The notes beneath the pieces were generated by a model. It was given only the letters and a program-made list of their open reading frames with translations, had not been told where the DNA came from and searched no databases. DNA of 7,588 nucleotides from Dehalococcoidales bacterium (lineage in GTDB: Bacteria > Chloroflexota > Dehalococcoidia > Dehalococcoidales > UBA2162): positions 1,193,618-1,201,205 of the forward strand of contig CP070800.1 in the NCBI GenBank assembly GCA_020343555.1. The letters run 5' to 3'. Positions 1 to 5,608 of this stretch are shown piece after piece. The position numbers and the translations under genes are program-made. Position 1 is the first letter of the stretch. Each line of letters opens with the position of its first letter.

Positions 1-7
1 AAAATTC

Positions 8-919
8 ATGGCAATAATCGAAACCAGACATTTAACCAAGAAATTCAAAGATCTGGTGGCGGTGGATGATCTTGACCTTGAGATCGAAGAGGGTGAGTGT
101 TTCGGACTCCTGGGACCTAATGGATCGGGGAAAACCACACTTATCAGGATGATTACCGCTGTATCGCCGCCCACCGAAGGTGAAATCAGGGTACTCGGTA
201 AAGATCTTAAACAAAATACTCGCCAGACTAAGGCTATCTTTGGAGTGATACCCCAGATAGACAACCTGGACGAGGATCTCACCGTCCTCCAAAATTTGAC
301 CACCTTCGCCCGGTATTTTTCTATTCCCAAGGATGAGGCCAAGCGTCGAAGCCTGGAAGTGTTGAATCTGGTCCAGCTGGAGGATAAACAGAATAGCAAG
401 ATAGATGAATTATCCGGCGGCATGAAAAGACGATTGCTTATAGCGCGAGGTTTGATCAACCAGCCTGAAATAGTGATTCTTGATGAACCGACGGTAGGAC
501 TCGATCCCCAGGCCAAGCATCTTGTCTGGCAGAAGCTGGTTGAGCTAAAAGCCCAGGGTAAAACGCTTTTACTTTGCACTCAAAACATGGATGAAGCCGA
601 AGCATTATGTGACCGTGTGGCTATCATGTATCTCGGGAAAATAGTCAGCCAGGATACTCCCCGGGCATTGATATCAAAACACGTAGGCGATCGGGTACTG
701 GAAATCGAGGTTGGTTTTAAGCAAAAGGAAGAAATGATAGAGATACTCACTGCGAATGATGTCGAGTTCGCCGATATCGGGAATTCTATCGAGGTGTTTC
801 ATACAACTCGTGAATTTATGACGCGGATACTTGGAGATTTTTCCGATAATCTCAGAGAGAGACCTGCAACACTTGAGGATGTTTTCTTCGGACTGACAGG
901 CAGGGCATTGATGGATTAA
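8..919 (+). CDS. ABC-2 type exporter ATP-binding protein, NodI/DrrA-like
   Basis: This is the cytoplasmic ATPase subunit of an ABC exporter and energises the permease encoded just downstream. In the 303-residue product the Walker A motif GPNGSGKT is at 36-43, the Q-loop Gln at 83, the signature LSGGM at 135-139, Walker B IVILDEP at 155-161 and the D-loop GLD at 164-166. The H-loop His is replaced by Gln192 (CTQNMDEAE), a change I recall from DrrA-type ATPases. Residues from about 222 to 303 form the accessory C-terminal region usual in NodI/DrrA/CcmA-like proteins, ending in the familiar P-x-LEDVFFGLTGR pattern. Length is typical. The ATG at 8 fits the usual N-terminus of the family; only seven bases lie upstream, so the promoter and ribosome site are outside the window. 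The exported substrate (drug, lipid or polysaccharide) cannot be assigned. The family call is firm. Confidence 0.95.
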   Translation: MAIIETRHLTKKFKDLVAVDDLDLEIEEGECFGLLGPNGSGKTTLIRMITAVSPPTEGEIRVLGKDLKQNTRQTKAIFGVIPQIDNLDEDLTVLQNLTTFARYFSIPKDEAKRRSLEVLNLVQLEDKQNSKIDELSGGMKRRLLIARGLINQPEIVILDEPTVGLDPQAKHLVWQKLVELKAQGKTLLLCTQNMDEAEALCDRVAIMYLGKIVSQDTPRALISKHVGDRVLEIEVGFKQKEEMIEILTANDVEFADIGNSIEVFHTTREFMTRILGDFSDNLRERPATLEDVFFGLTGRALMD

Positions 920-944
920 GGTACCTGGAGAGAGATATTAACGG

Positions 945-1709
945 ATGAGAATGTTTTCCTGGCGACTAATAAGAATGTGGCAGCGAAACAGGGATGTTTT
1001 TGTGCGACTATGGCATGCTGAAGCACCCGGTTCTATAGCCGAACCAGTACTCGTGATCCTGGCTATGGGACTGGGAATGGGCGCGTACGTAGGCATGGTA
1101 GATGGACAGAAATACATCGAGTTTATCGTACCGGGCATTATTGCCAGTTACGGGATGTTCAGTGCCAGTTTCGAATGTACCTATGGTAGTTTTTATCGAA
1201 TGGAGGAAAGGAAAACATACGATTCGATAATTGCTACTCCTCTTAACGTCGAAGATGTAATCGCCGGAGAGATTTTATGGGGAGCGACCCGTGCCGCTGT
1301 AACGGGGACGATCATCCTCGCAGTTTCTACGGCATTTCAGCTTGTACACTCTCCGTGGGCACTGTTAATACCTGTTGTTTCCTTCCTCGGAGGATTTCTG
1401 TTTTCCTCTATAGCTATTGTATATACTTCGTTTGTCCCGTCTTTTTATAGTTTCAATTATTATTTCACACTGTTTATTACACCGATGTTTTTCCTCGGAG
1501 GAGTGTTCTTTCCGCTCTCGAATTTTCCTGAGATAGTCCAGAATCTAAGCTGGTTCGTACCTCTAGCACCGGTAGTACGCATGGCCAGGGCGCTGGTAAC
1601 GGGTGAGTTCTATATTGAGCTGTTTATTGCACTTGCTATAGTTCTCGTTCTGTCTGCAATCTTCTTTACTATTGCCCTGGCAAGCATGAGACGGCGGTTA
1701 ATAGTGTAA
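945..1709 (+). CDS. ABC-2 type transporter permease, NodJ-like
   Basis: This is the integral membrane partner of the preceding ATPase, and 25 bases separate the two genes. The 254-residue product has about six hydrophobic segments, near residues 30-50, 59-80, 110-132, 140-162, 172-192 and 224-247. It shows ABC-2 permease hallmarks: the cytoplasmic stretch with EERKTYDSIIATPL at 87-100 after helix two, FFLGGVFFPLSNFP at 182-195, and the WFVPLAPVVRMAR region at 203-215. A basic tail (MRRRLIV) ends the protein. The size matches NodJ/DrrB-type permeases. A purine-rich GGAGAGAG tract at 927-934 is a plausible ribosome site for ATG 945, with somewhat long spacing; an in-frame ATG at 951 is the alternative start. 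Together with the ATPase it should form a homodimeric-permease exporter. The substrate is unknown. Confidence 0.93.
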   Translation: MRMFSWRLIRMWQRNRDVFVRLWHAEAPGSIAEPVLVILAMGLGMGAYVGMVDGQKYIEFIVPGIIASYGMFSASFECTYGSFYRMEERKTYDSIIATPLNVEDVIAGEILWGATRAAVTGTIILAVSTAFQLVHSPWALLIPVVSFLGGFLFSSIAIVYTSFVPSFYSFNYYFTLFITPMFFLGGVFFPLSNFPEIVQNLSWFVPLAPVVRMARALVTGEFYIELFIALAIVLVLSAIFFTIALASMRRRLIV

Positions 1710-1739
1710 AATATTGTAGTTACCGCCACAAGAAATTCC

Positions 1740-1768
1740 TCGACAGGATATCGTACCCGGATTACTGT
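1740..1768 (+). promoter_or_regulatory. weak sigma-70-like promoter candidate before the MATE gene
   Basis: In the 101-base gap after the NodJ-like permease, TCGACA (1740-1745) lies exactly 17 bases upstream of TACTGT (1763-1768). The -35 matches consensus at 5 of 6 positions, but the -10 matches at only 3. The gap is long enough for the MATE gene to have its own promoter, but this match could be chance. Nothing else in the gap is convincing: a GGCGGT/ACCGCC pair (1693-1698 with 1722-1727) could form a short stem across the permease stop codon, but no T-tract follows it. Confidence 0.2.
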
Positions 1769-1810
1769 GAAAAAGCGTATTAACGTGCGCATGAATATAA
1801 CTGAGTAAAA

Positions 1811-3235
1811 ATGGAAATTCAAAAAGAAAAACCTAGTGAACTGCAGGATACGACAGAGCGCCTTGGCTATGCTCCAATAGGCAGGTTGCTTCTGAGTTTA
1901 AGCTTGCCGGCAATAGCCTCGCTGGTAACCATGGCGCTCTATAATATCATAGACACCTTTTGGGTGGCTAAATTAGGTCACGAACCGATTGCCGCACTGA
2001 CCGTAATACTTCCATACTCGATCATAATAATGGCGGTGGGAGTAGGTACAGGTGTCGGGGTAAGTTCGCTTGTATCACGGCGTTTCGGTGAAGGTGAGAT
2101 AGAGGTAACCAATCGTGTTGCCGGTCAGGTATTTCCATTAACGATTGTATTCGGTGGCGTGTTTCTGGTAGCTGCAGTTTTCTTCGCAGACCAGATACTC
2201 AAAATCTGCGGAGCGACTCCCGATATCATGGAGTATGGCAGGCAGTATCTTACTGTTATAGGATTCGGTGGGATTTTCGTGTTTTTCGGGATGGTTTCCT
2301 CGGAGTTATTGCGCGGTTCAGGTGATGCGGTAAGACCGATGATATTCATGGTAACAGCCGGTGTTATCAATATGATACTCGATCCGTTCCTTATATTCGG
2401 ATGGTGGATATTCCCTGAAATGGGAGTCAGTGGAGCAGCCCTTGCTACCGTCATAGCGCAAGGAGTGGGAGCAGGACTCGCGTTCGTATATATCATCGCC
2501 CGGAAATCTTCATATAGAATTAAGCTGTCATACCTGAAACCCGATTTGAACATAATTAAAGACATATACCGTGTCGGTCTTCCTTCGATGCTGACCGAAG
2601 TTTCCGAGAGTATCTGTTTTATATTGCTGAACAACGTTCTAGCCGGTTACGGTTCTATGGCAATTGCCGCAGTAGGGATTATTATCCGTGTTATAGATTT
2701 TGCCTTTATGCCGATCATCGGTATAGCCGAAGCATTATTACCCATTATCGGATTTAACTTCGGCGCTCGTTTGTGGAAACGGATGTGGGGTTCTCTTAAA
2801 TTGGCGGGGATATGGCTGGTAATTCTCCTCGGTCTGGCAACGATTATTATGGAGATTCTTGCCCCTCAACTGGTGGGTATATTCAGCCAGGAAGAAGAAA
2901 TGCTTAACCTGGCTGTACCGGCAATGAGGTTAGTGATTGTTGCATTACCTTTTATCGGTCTGGCTATCATATTTATCGTTACTTTTCAGGCAATGGGAAA
3001 GGGCAGGGAAGTACTGCTTCTGTCACTCGCGAGGCAGTTCATTTTCTTTGTACCGTTTATCTACATATTACCAAACTTTATGGGAGTGACCGGGGTATGG
3101 GTAGCATTGCCTATCTCTGATGTATGCGGTTTTCTGGTAACGGGTTCCTGGCTGCTGCGTGAATACAGAAAATTGCGAAGAACCGGTGGGTGGAAAGATC
3201 TTCCCGAAATAGGTACTGTTGAGACCAGAGACTGA
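1811..3235 (+). CDS. MATE family efflux transporter
   Basis: This is a multidrug and toxin extrusion antiporter of the cytoplasmic membrane. Such proteins export cationic or other amphipathic compounds in exchange for Na+ or H+. The 474-residue product has the family's usual length and twelve hydrophobic segments in two halves. Typical motifs are LYNIIDTFWVAKLG (43-56) in helix one, LVSRRFGEGE (87-96), LLRGSGDAVRP (166-176), GVSGAALATVIAQG (205-218), GFNFGAR (314-320), FQAMGKGRE (392-400) and the GVTGVWVALPISD region (425-437). DinF/NorM-type subfamilies are both possible. An in-frame TGA at 1802-1804 just upstream limits the start, so ATG 1811 is the first usable codon. No Shine-Dalgarno sequence is visible before it. 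The gene's stop is nine bases from the stop of the opposing minus-strand gene. The substrate and coupling ion are not decidable from the sequence. Confidence 0.96.
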   Translation: MEIQKEKPSELQDTTERLGYAPIGRLLLSLSLPAIASLVTMALYNIIDTFWVAKLGHEPIAALTVILPYSIIIMAVGVGTGVGVSSLVSRRFGEGEIEVTNRVAGQVFPLTIVFGGVFLVAAVFFADQILKICGATPDIMEYGRQYLTVIGFGGIFVFFGMVSSELLRGSGDAVRPMIFMVTAGVINMILDPFLIFGWWIFPEMGVSGAALATVIAQGVGAGLAFVYIIARKSSYRIKLSYLKPDLNIIKDIYRVGLPSMLTEVSESICFILLNNVLAGYGSMAIAAVGIIIRVIDFAFMPIIGIAEALLPIIGFNFGARLWKRMWGSLKLAGIWLVILLGLATIIMEILAPQLVGIFSQEEEMLNLAVPAMRLVIVALPFIGLAIIFIVTFQAMGKGREVLLLSLARQFIFFVPFIYILPNFMGVTGVWVALPISDVCGFLVTGSWLLREYRKLRRTGGWKDLPEIGTVETRD

Positions 3236-3244
3236 TTAAACAGG

Positions 3245-3757
3245 TTAGTGTTTTTCTGCGGTTTGTTTTTGTTTCGCTCTGTATTTCCTGATACTGTCGA
3301 GGTGTCTTTTTTTCTCTTCTTGACTCATATTTCTGTACTTGTGACTTTCTAAATAACACCTTGTTGAACAGTATGATCTGCGATTGGAGGGAACACTGGT
3401 ACCGCAATGTTTACAAACTTTAGTAGCGTTGATATAGGAGTTTATCTGGCTTATGGCTGTTGTCGACCACAGGAGATATTTACCGTTAATGGCTTCCCAC
3501 TCTTTAGCTGGAGTTATTATGCCTTTGTTGTACATGTCAAGGACATGGTGACGAGAGAAACCGAACAATTTTCTGAGTTGCTCGGTGGATATCAACTTAT
3601 GTTTGGTCGAACCGTAATTGCTGATAAGTATCTGTCTGATTCGTTCTTTTGATTTTCCCGTTTTATCAGCAATTTGCTGGAGTGTCGAGCCGGAGCGGCG
3701 CATAGCGTATATAGCATTAATATTGACATTGCTTCTGGATCTAACTGATAATTCCAC
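3245..3757 (-). CDS. Predicted DNA-binding protein: two HTH segments plus four-cysteine zinc knuckle
   Basis: I do not recognise a named gene. From GTG 3757 the product has 170 residues. Residues about 16-44 (AMRRSG...IADKTGKSKERIRQIL) read as a sigma-70-region-4-like or resolvase-like helix-turn-helix. Residues about 55-108 (ISTEQLRKLFGFSRHHVL, then a GKYLLW turn) resemble a MerR/excisionase-type winged HTH. Cys115, Cys118, Cys130 and Cys134 (C-x2-C-x11-C-x3-C) make a treble-clef-like zinc knuckle, followed by a very basic tail (MSQEEKKRHLDSIRKYRAKQKQ). The GTG has a GAGGT ribosome site six bases upstream. A longer form from TTG 3826 (193 residues) is possible but has a weaker site, and its extra 23 residues match no domain I know. 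This is the only minus-strand gene in the window, and its DNA is AT-rich (44 G/C in bases 3241-3360). A regulator or a mobile-element or phage-derived DNA-binding protein is likely; the role is unknown. Confidence 0.75.
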   Translation of the reverse strand: MELSVRSRSNVNINAIYAMRRSGSTLQQIADKTGKSKERIRQILISNYGSTKHKLISTEQLRKLFGFSRHHVLDMYNKGIITPAKEWEAINGKYLLWSTTAISQINSYINATKVCKHCGTSVPSNRRSYCSTRCYLESHKYRNMSQEEKKRHLDSIRKYRAKQKQTAEKH

Positions 3758-3763
3758 AAATAT

Positions 3764-3768
3764 ACCTC
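3764..3768 (-). promoter_or_regulatory. ribosome binding site deciding the GTG 3757 start
   Basis: On the minus strand the order is GAGGT, six bases, then GTG. This is a good Shine-Dalgarno match at normal spacing. The competing TTG at 3826 has only a weak GGAA upstream, so GTG 3757 is preferred. Confidence 0.5.
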
Positions 3769-3888
3769 GTAGTACCGGGCAGTACGGCGTATTTTCAGGG
3801 ACTATTGTCCAAACGAATGATATCAAAGATATTTCCAGACTAGACTTTCCCTTTCTATATATTAAGATAGCTTTCTAAGCCTGCCATC

Positions 3889-3922
3889 GGTATATATACC
3901 TATATACTTAGGTGAAAATACC
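3889..3922. promoter_or_regulatory. dyad cluster, candidate operator in the divergent gap
   Basis: Within the 276-base gap between the divergent DNA-binding gene and kinase gene, GGTATATATACC (3889-3900) is a perfect 12-base palindrome. A related site GGTGAAAATACC (3911-3922) lies 22 bases on, agreeing at 9 of 12 positions and sitting about two helical turns away, on the same face of the helix. Between them ACCTA (3898-3902) and TAGGT (3909-3913) form another inverted pair around TATACT. This layout suits a dimeric repressor or activator site. Autoregulation by the neighbouring HTH protein is a guess. AT-rich DNA makes chance TATA palindromes fairly common. Confidence 0.35.
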
Positions 3923-3975
3923 TGTTATTCAAGCAACTCTGCATATATAAGGTGACATATCGATTGGTGTGAAAA

Positions 3976-4004
3976 TTGATTCGGGATTGCTGATTGCCTA
4001 ATAT
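3976..4004 (+). promoter_or_regulatory. candidate promoter P2 for the kinase-deaminase operon
   Basis: TTGATT (3976-3981), a 17-base spacer, then TAATAT (3999-4004). Each hexamer agrees with the sigma-70 consensus at 4 of 6 positions. Transcription would begin near 4011 and leave a leader of about 23 bases before ATG 4034. It overlaps the other promoter candidate, so at most one may be real. Confidence 0.35.
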
Positions 4005-4022
4005 CCCGGTAATTCATATAAT
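3994..4022 (+). promoter_or_regulatory. candidate promoter P1 with consensus -10, near-leaderless
   Basis: TTGCCT (3994-3999), a 17-base spacer, then TATAAT (4017-4022), a perfect -10 hexamer. The expected start, about seven bases past the -10, is near 4029, only about five bases before ATG 4034. No Shine-Dalgarno sequence is present before that ATG, so the transcript would be almost leaderless. Spacing and -10 quality make this the stronger of the two overlapping candidates. Confidence 0.45.
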
Positions 4023-4033
4023 TAGTCAGACAG

Positions 4034-4579
4034 ATGAAAGTAGCAGCGATAGTCGGAATGGCAGGTTCGGGCAAGTCAGAAGCAGCTGCCAGGTTCGAAC
4101 AGAGTGGATTCGAGCGGATAAGATTCGGTGATATTACGGACGAGGAAGTTGCTCGAAGAAGCTTACCTCTAACTGAAGAAAATGAACGTGCGGTCAGGGA
4201 ATCATTGCGTCGGGAGAACGGGATGGCTGCGTACGCGATTCTGAACAAGCCGAAAATAGATGATGCATTAAGAACCGCTAATGTAGTGGTTGACGGACTT
4301 TATTCCTGGGAGGAATACCTGTTCTTAAAGGAATCGTACGGTAACGATTTTTTTGTTATAGCAGTATGGTCATCTCCCGACACAAGGTATTCACGCCTTG
4401 CCGTCAGAGAAAAACGGGGATTGACCCGAGAAGAATCATCCAGTAGGGATAGAACTGAGATAGAGAACATCAACAAAGGCGGACCTATCGCTATGGCGGA
4501 TTTTACTATTATCAATGAGTCCACCATGGAACACCTGATCGCTGAGACTGACAAGATAATATCGAGGGTAAGAGAATGA
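4034..4579 (+). CDS. P-loop nucleotide kinase-like protein (UPF0200/dephospho-CoA-kinase-like)
   Basis: This is a 181-residue cytoplasmic P-loop protein of the NMP-kinase/dephospho-CoA-kinase type. The Walker A motif GMAGSGKS is at 8-15. FGDITDEEVARRSLPLTEEN (31-50) resembles the substrate-binding part of archaeal UPF0200 proteins, which have the same order of a GD-x-x-x-EE-x-x-R-R patch and an LT-x-EN motif. VVVDGLYSWEEY (84-95) fits a Walker-B-like strand with Asp87. The Arg-rich segment with RLAVREKRGLTREE (121-134) and SSRDRTE (136-142) fits a lid region, and ADFTIINES (155-163) resembles the late strand of these kinases. ATG 4034 has no Shine-Dalgarno site but a consensus -10 close upstream. 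Its stop overlaps the start of the dCMP deaminase gene, so translation is probably coupled and a deoxynucleotide substrate is plausible. True coaE is less likely, since the sequence looks like the UPF0200 branch. The substrate is unknown. Confidence 0.85.
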   Translation: MKVAAIVGMAGSGKSEAAARFEQSGFERIRFGDITDEEVARRSLPLTEENERAVRESLRRENGMAAYAILNKPKIDDALRTANVVVDGLYSWEEYLFLKESYGNDFFVIAVWSSPDTRYSRLAVREKRGLTREESSSRDRTEIENINKGGPIAMADFTIINESTMEHLIAETDKIISRVRE

Positions 4580-5058
4580 CTGATATAACCAGGCCAGATT
4601 TCGATGAGTATGTACTGAAGATAGCCTCGGTGGTGGCTGAACGCTCGACCTGTCGCCGTCATCACATGGGCGCAGTAGCGGTTCGAGACAAACATATCCT
4701 GACCACCGGGTATAACGGAGCCCCGGCAGGACAGAAAGACTGCCTGGAACTCGGCTGTATCCGGAATGAAATGAACATAGCTTCCGGTGAAAAGCAGGAG
4801 ACCTGTCGGGCTATTCACGCCGAACAGAATGTAATTATCCAAGCTGCACTCCATGGGGTAAGCCTTGAAGGGAGCACTATATACTGTACGCATACTCCCT
4901 GCGTGTTATGTGCCAAGATGCTGGTTAATGCCAGGATCAAGAGGTTTGTCAGCTTCAGAAAGTATGATGATGAAAGGTTTATCGACCTTTTCAAAGAAGC
5001 CGGGATCGAGATCGATATAAAAGACAGACCGCCTTCCGAGATCAGCTACCTGGACTAA
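4576..5058 (+). CDS. deoxycytidylate (dCMP) deaminase family protein, ComEB-like
   Basis: This is a cytosolic zinc enzyme of the cytidine/deoxycytidylate deaminase fold, expected to convert dCMP to dUMP and so feed thymidylate synthesis. In the 160-residue product the catalytic HAE is at 81-83 (His81 zinc ligand, Glu83 proton shuttle) and the other zinc ligands lie in PCVLC (Cys109, Cys112). RSTCRRHHMGAV (23-34) and the GYNGAPAG loop (45-52), typical of dCMP deaminases, are present. Extra cysteines at 56, 61 and 77 (DCLELGC, TCRAIHAE) match the ComEB pattern in which some may bind a second, structural zinc. The length agrees with the family. ATG 4576 overlaps the preceding stop by four bases (ATGA) with GAGGG at 4564-4568 as ribosome site. 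Cys, His and Glu residues needed for activity all look intact. Substrate preference (dCMP or a relative) is inferred. Confidence 0.92.
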   Translation: MTDITRPDFDEYVLKIASVVAERSTCRRHHMGAVAVRDKHILTTGYNGAPAGQKDCLELGCIRNEMNIASGEKQETCRAIHAEQNVIIQAALHGVSLEGSTIYCTHTPCVLCAKMLVNARIKRFVSFRKYDDERFIDLFKEAGIEIDIKDRPPSEISYLD

Positions 5059-5116
5059 GTGGTTTCGAAAATATAGATAACACTACGATTCTAGTATTAA
5101 ACGAAGTGATAAACCT

Positions 5117-5596
5117 ATGATAACCCGTGCCGAAAGAGAATATCCGAAACGACCGATAGCCTCAGTGGCAGCCTGCGTATTTAAAGAGGGAAAAATTCTA
5201 CTGGTACAACGCGGAACTCAACCGAGTAAAGGAAAGTGGAGTGTTCCCGGTGGCGCGATCGAACTTGGAGAATCTTTTTCAGATACCGCGAAACGGGAAC
5301 TGGACGAAGAATGCGGTGTAGAAATTGAGGTAGGTGATATATTTGGTGTTGAGAACTTTCTCATCCGCGACGAAGACGATAATATTCAATATCATTATAT
5401 TGTGACATATCTTACAGCGAAATATGTTTCCGGAGATATCAGGCCGGGTTCTGAGGAACTGGATGTTTGCTGGGCAACCAGAGAGGAACTGATGAATCTT
5501 GATATGAATCCAATTACCAGAGATTATATGTTTAAGGCTTTCGAAACAGTGGATTCAATTAGTAAAGAAATTGACACCAGTGATAAAATTAAATAA
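5117..5596 (+). CDS. Nudix hydrolase
   Basis: This is a cytosolic Mg-dependent pyrophosphohydrolase that cleaves nucleoside diphosphates linked to another group. The 159-residue product has a complete Nudix box at 46-68 (G-x5-E-x7-REL-x-EE-x-GV, with E52, R60, E61, E64 and E65). WSVPGG at 41-46 immediately precedes it, and the N-terminus (EYPKRPIASVAACVF) resembles ADP-ribose-pyrophosphatase-like Nudix proteins. Residues 146-159 are a polar, lysine- and serine-rich tail. Fifty-eight bases separate it from the deaminase gene, and an imperfect inverted repeat (CACTACGATT 5081-5090 with AAACGAAGTG 5099-5108) lies in that gap without a T-tract. Only a weak GAAGTGA ribosome site precedes ATG 5117. 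Its neighbours suggest a role in nucleotide pool cleaning, but ADP-ribose or other substrates are equally possible. Confidence 0.93.
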   Translation: MITRAEREYPKRPIASVAACVFKEGKILLVQRGTQPSKGKWSVPGGAIELGESFSDTAKRELDEECGVEIEVGDIFGVENFLIRDEDDNIQYHYIVTYLTAKYVSGDIRPGSEELDVCWATREELMNLDMNPITRDYMFKAFETVDSISKEIDTSDKIK

Positions 5597-5608
5597 ATAC
5601 GGTAGTAA

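Noticed and set aside
1693..1727. GGCGGT/ACCGCC hairpin across the permease stop codon, as a terminator
   Set aside because: Only a six-base stem with a loop of over 20 bases and no following T-tract.
2125..2634. Minus-strand open frame of 169 codons
   Set aside because: It is antisense to the MATE gene and matches no family I can recognise.
3799..3810. GGACTATTGTCC inverted repeat
   Set aside because: Only four base pairs around a four-base loop, too short to call an operator or hairpin.
3407..3878. Two plus-strand open frames of 81 and 86 codons opposite the DNA-binding gene
   Set aside because: They overlap each other and run antisense to a gene with HTH and cysteine motifs. No ribosome site or domain supports them.
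4300..4893. Minus-strand open frame of 197 codons
   Set aside because: It lies wholly antisense to the kinase and deaminase genes, whose motifs are clear. The translation shows no recognisable domain.
5081..5108. Inverted repeat CACTACGATT / AAACGAAGTG as a terminator before the Nudix gene
   Set aside because: Two mismatches in a ten-base arm and no T-run after it; probably chance.
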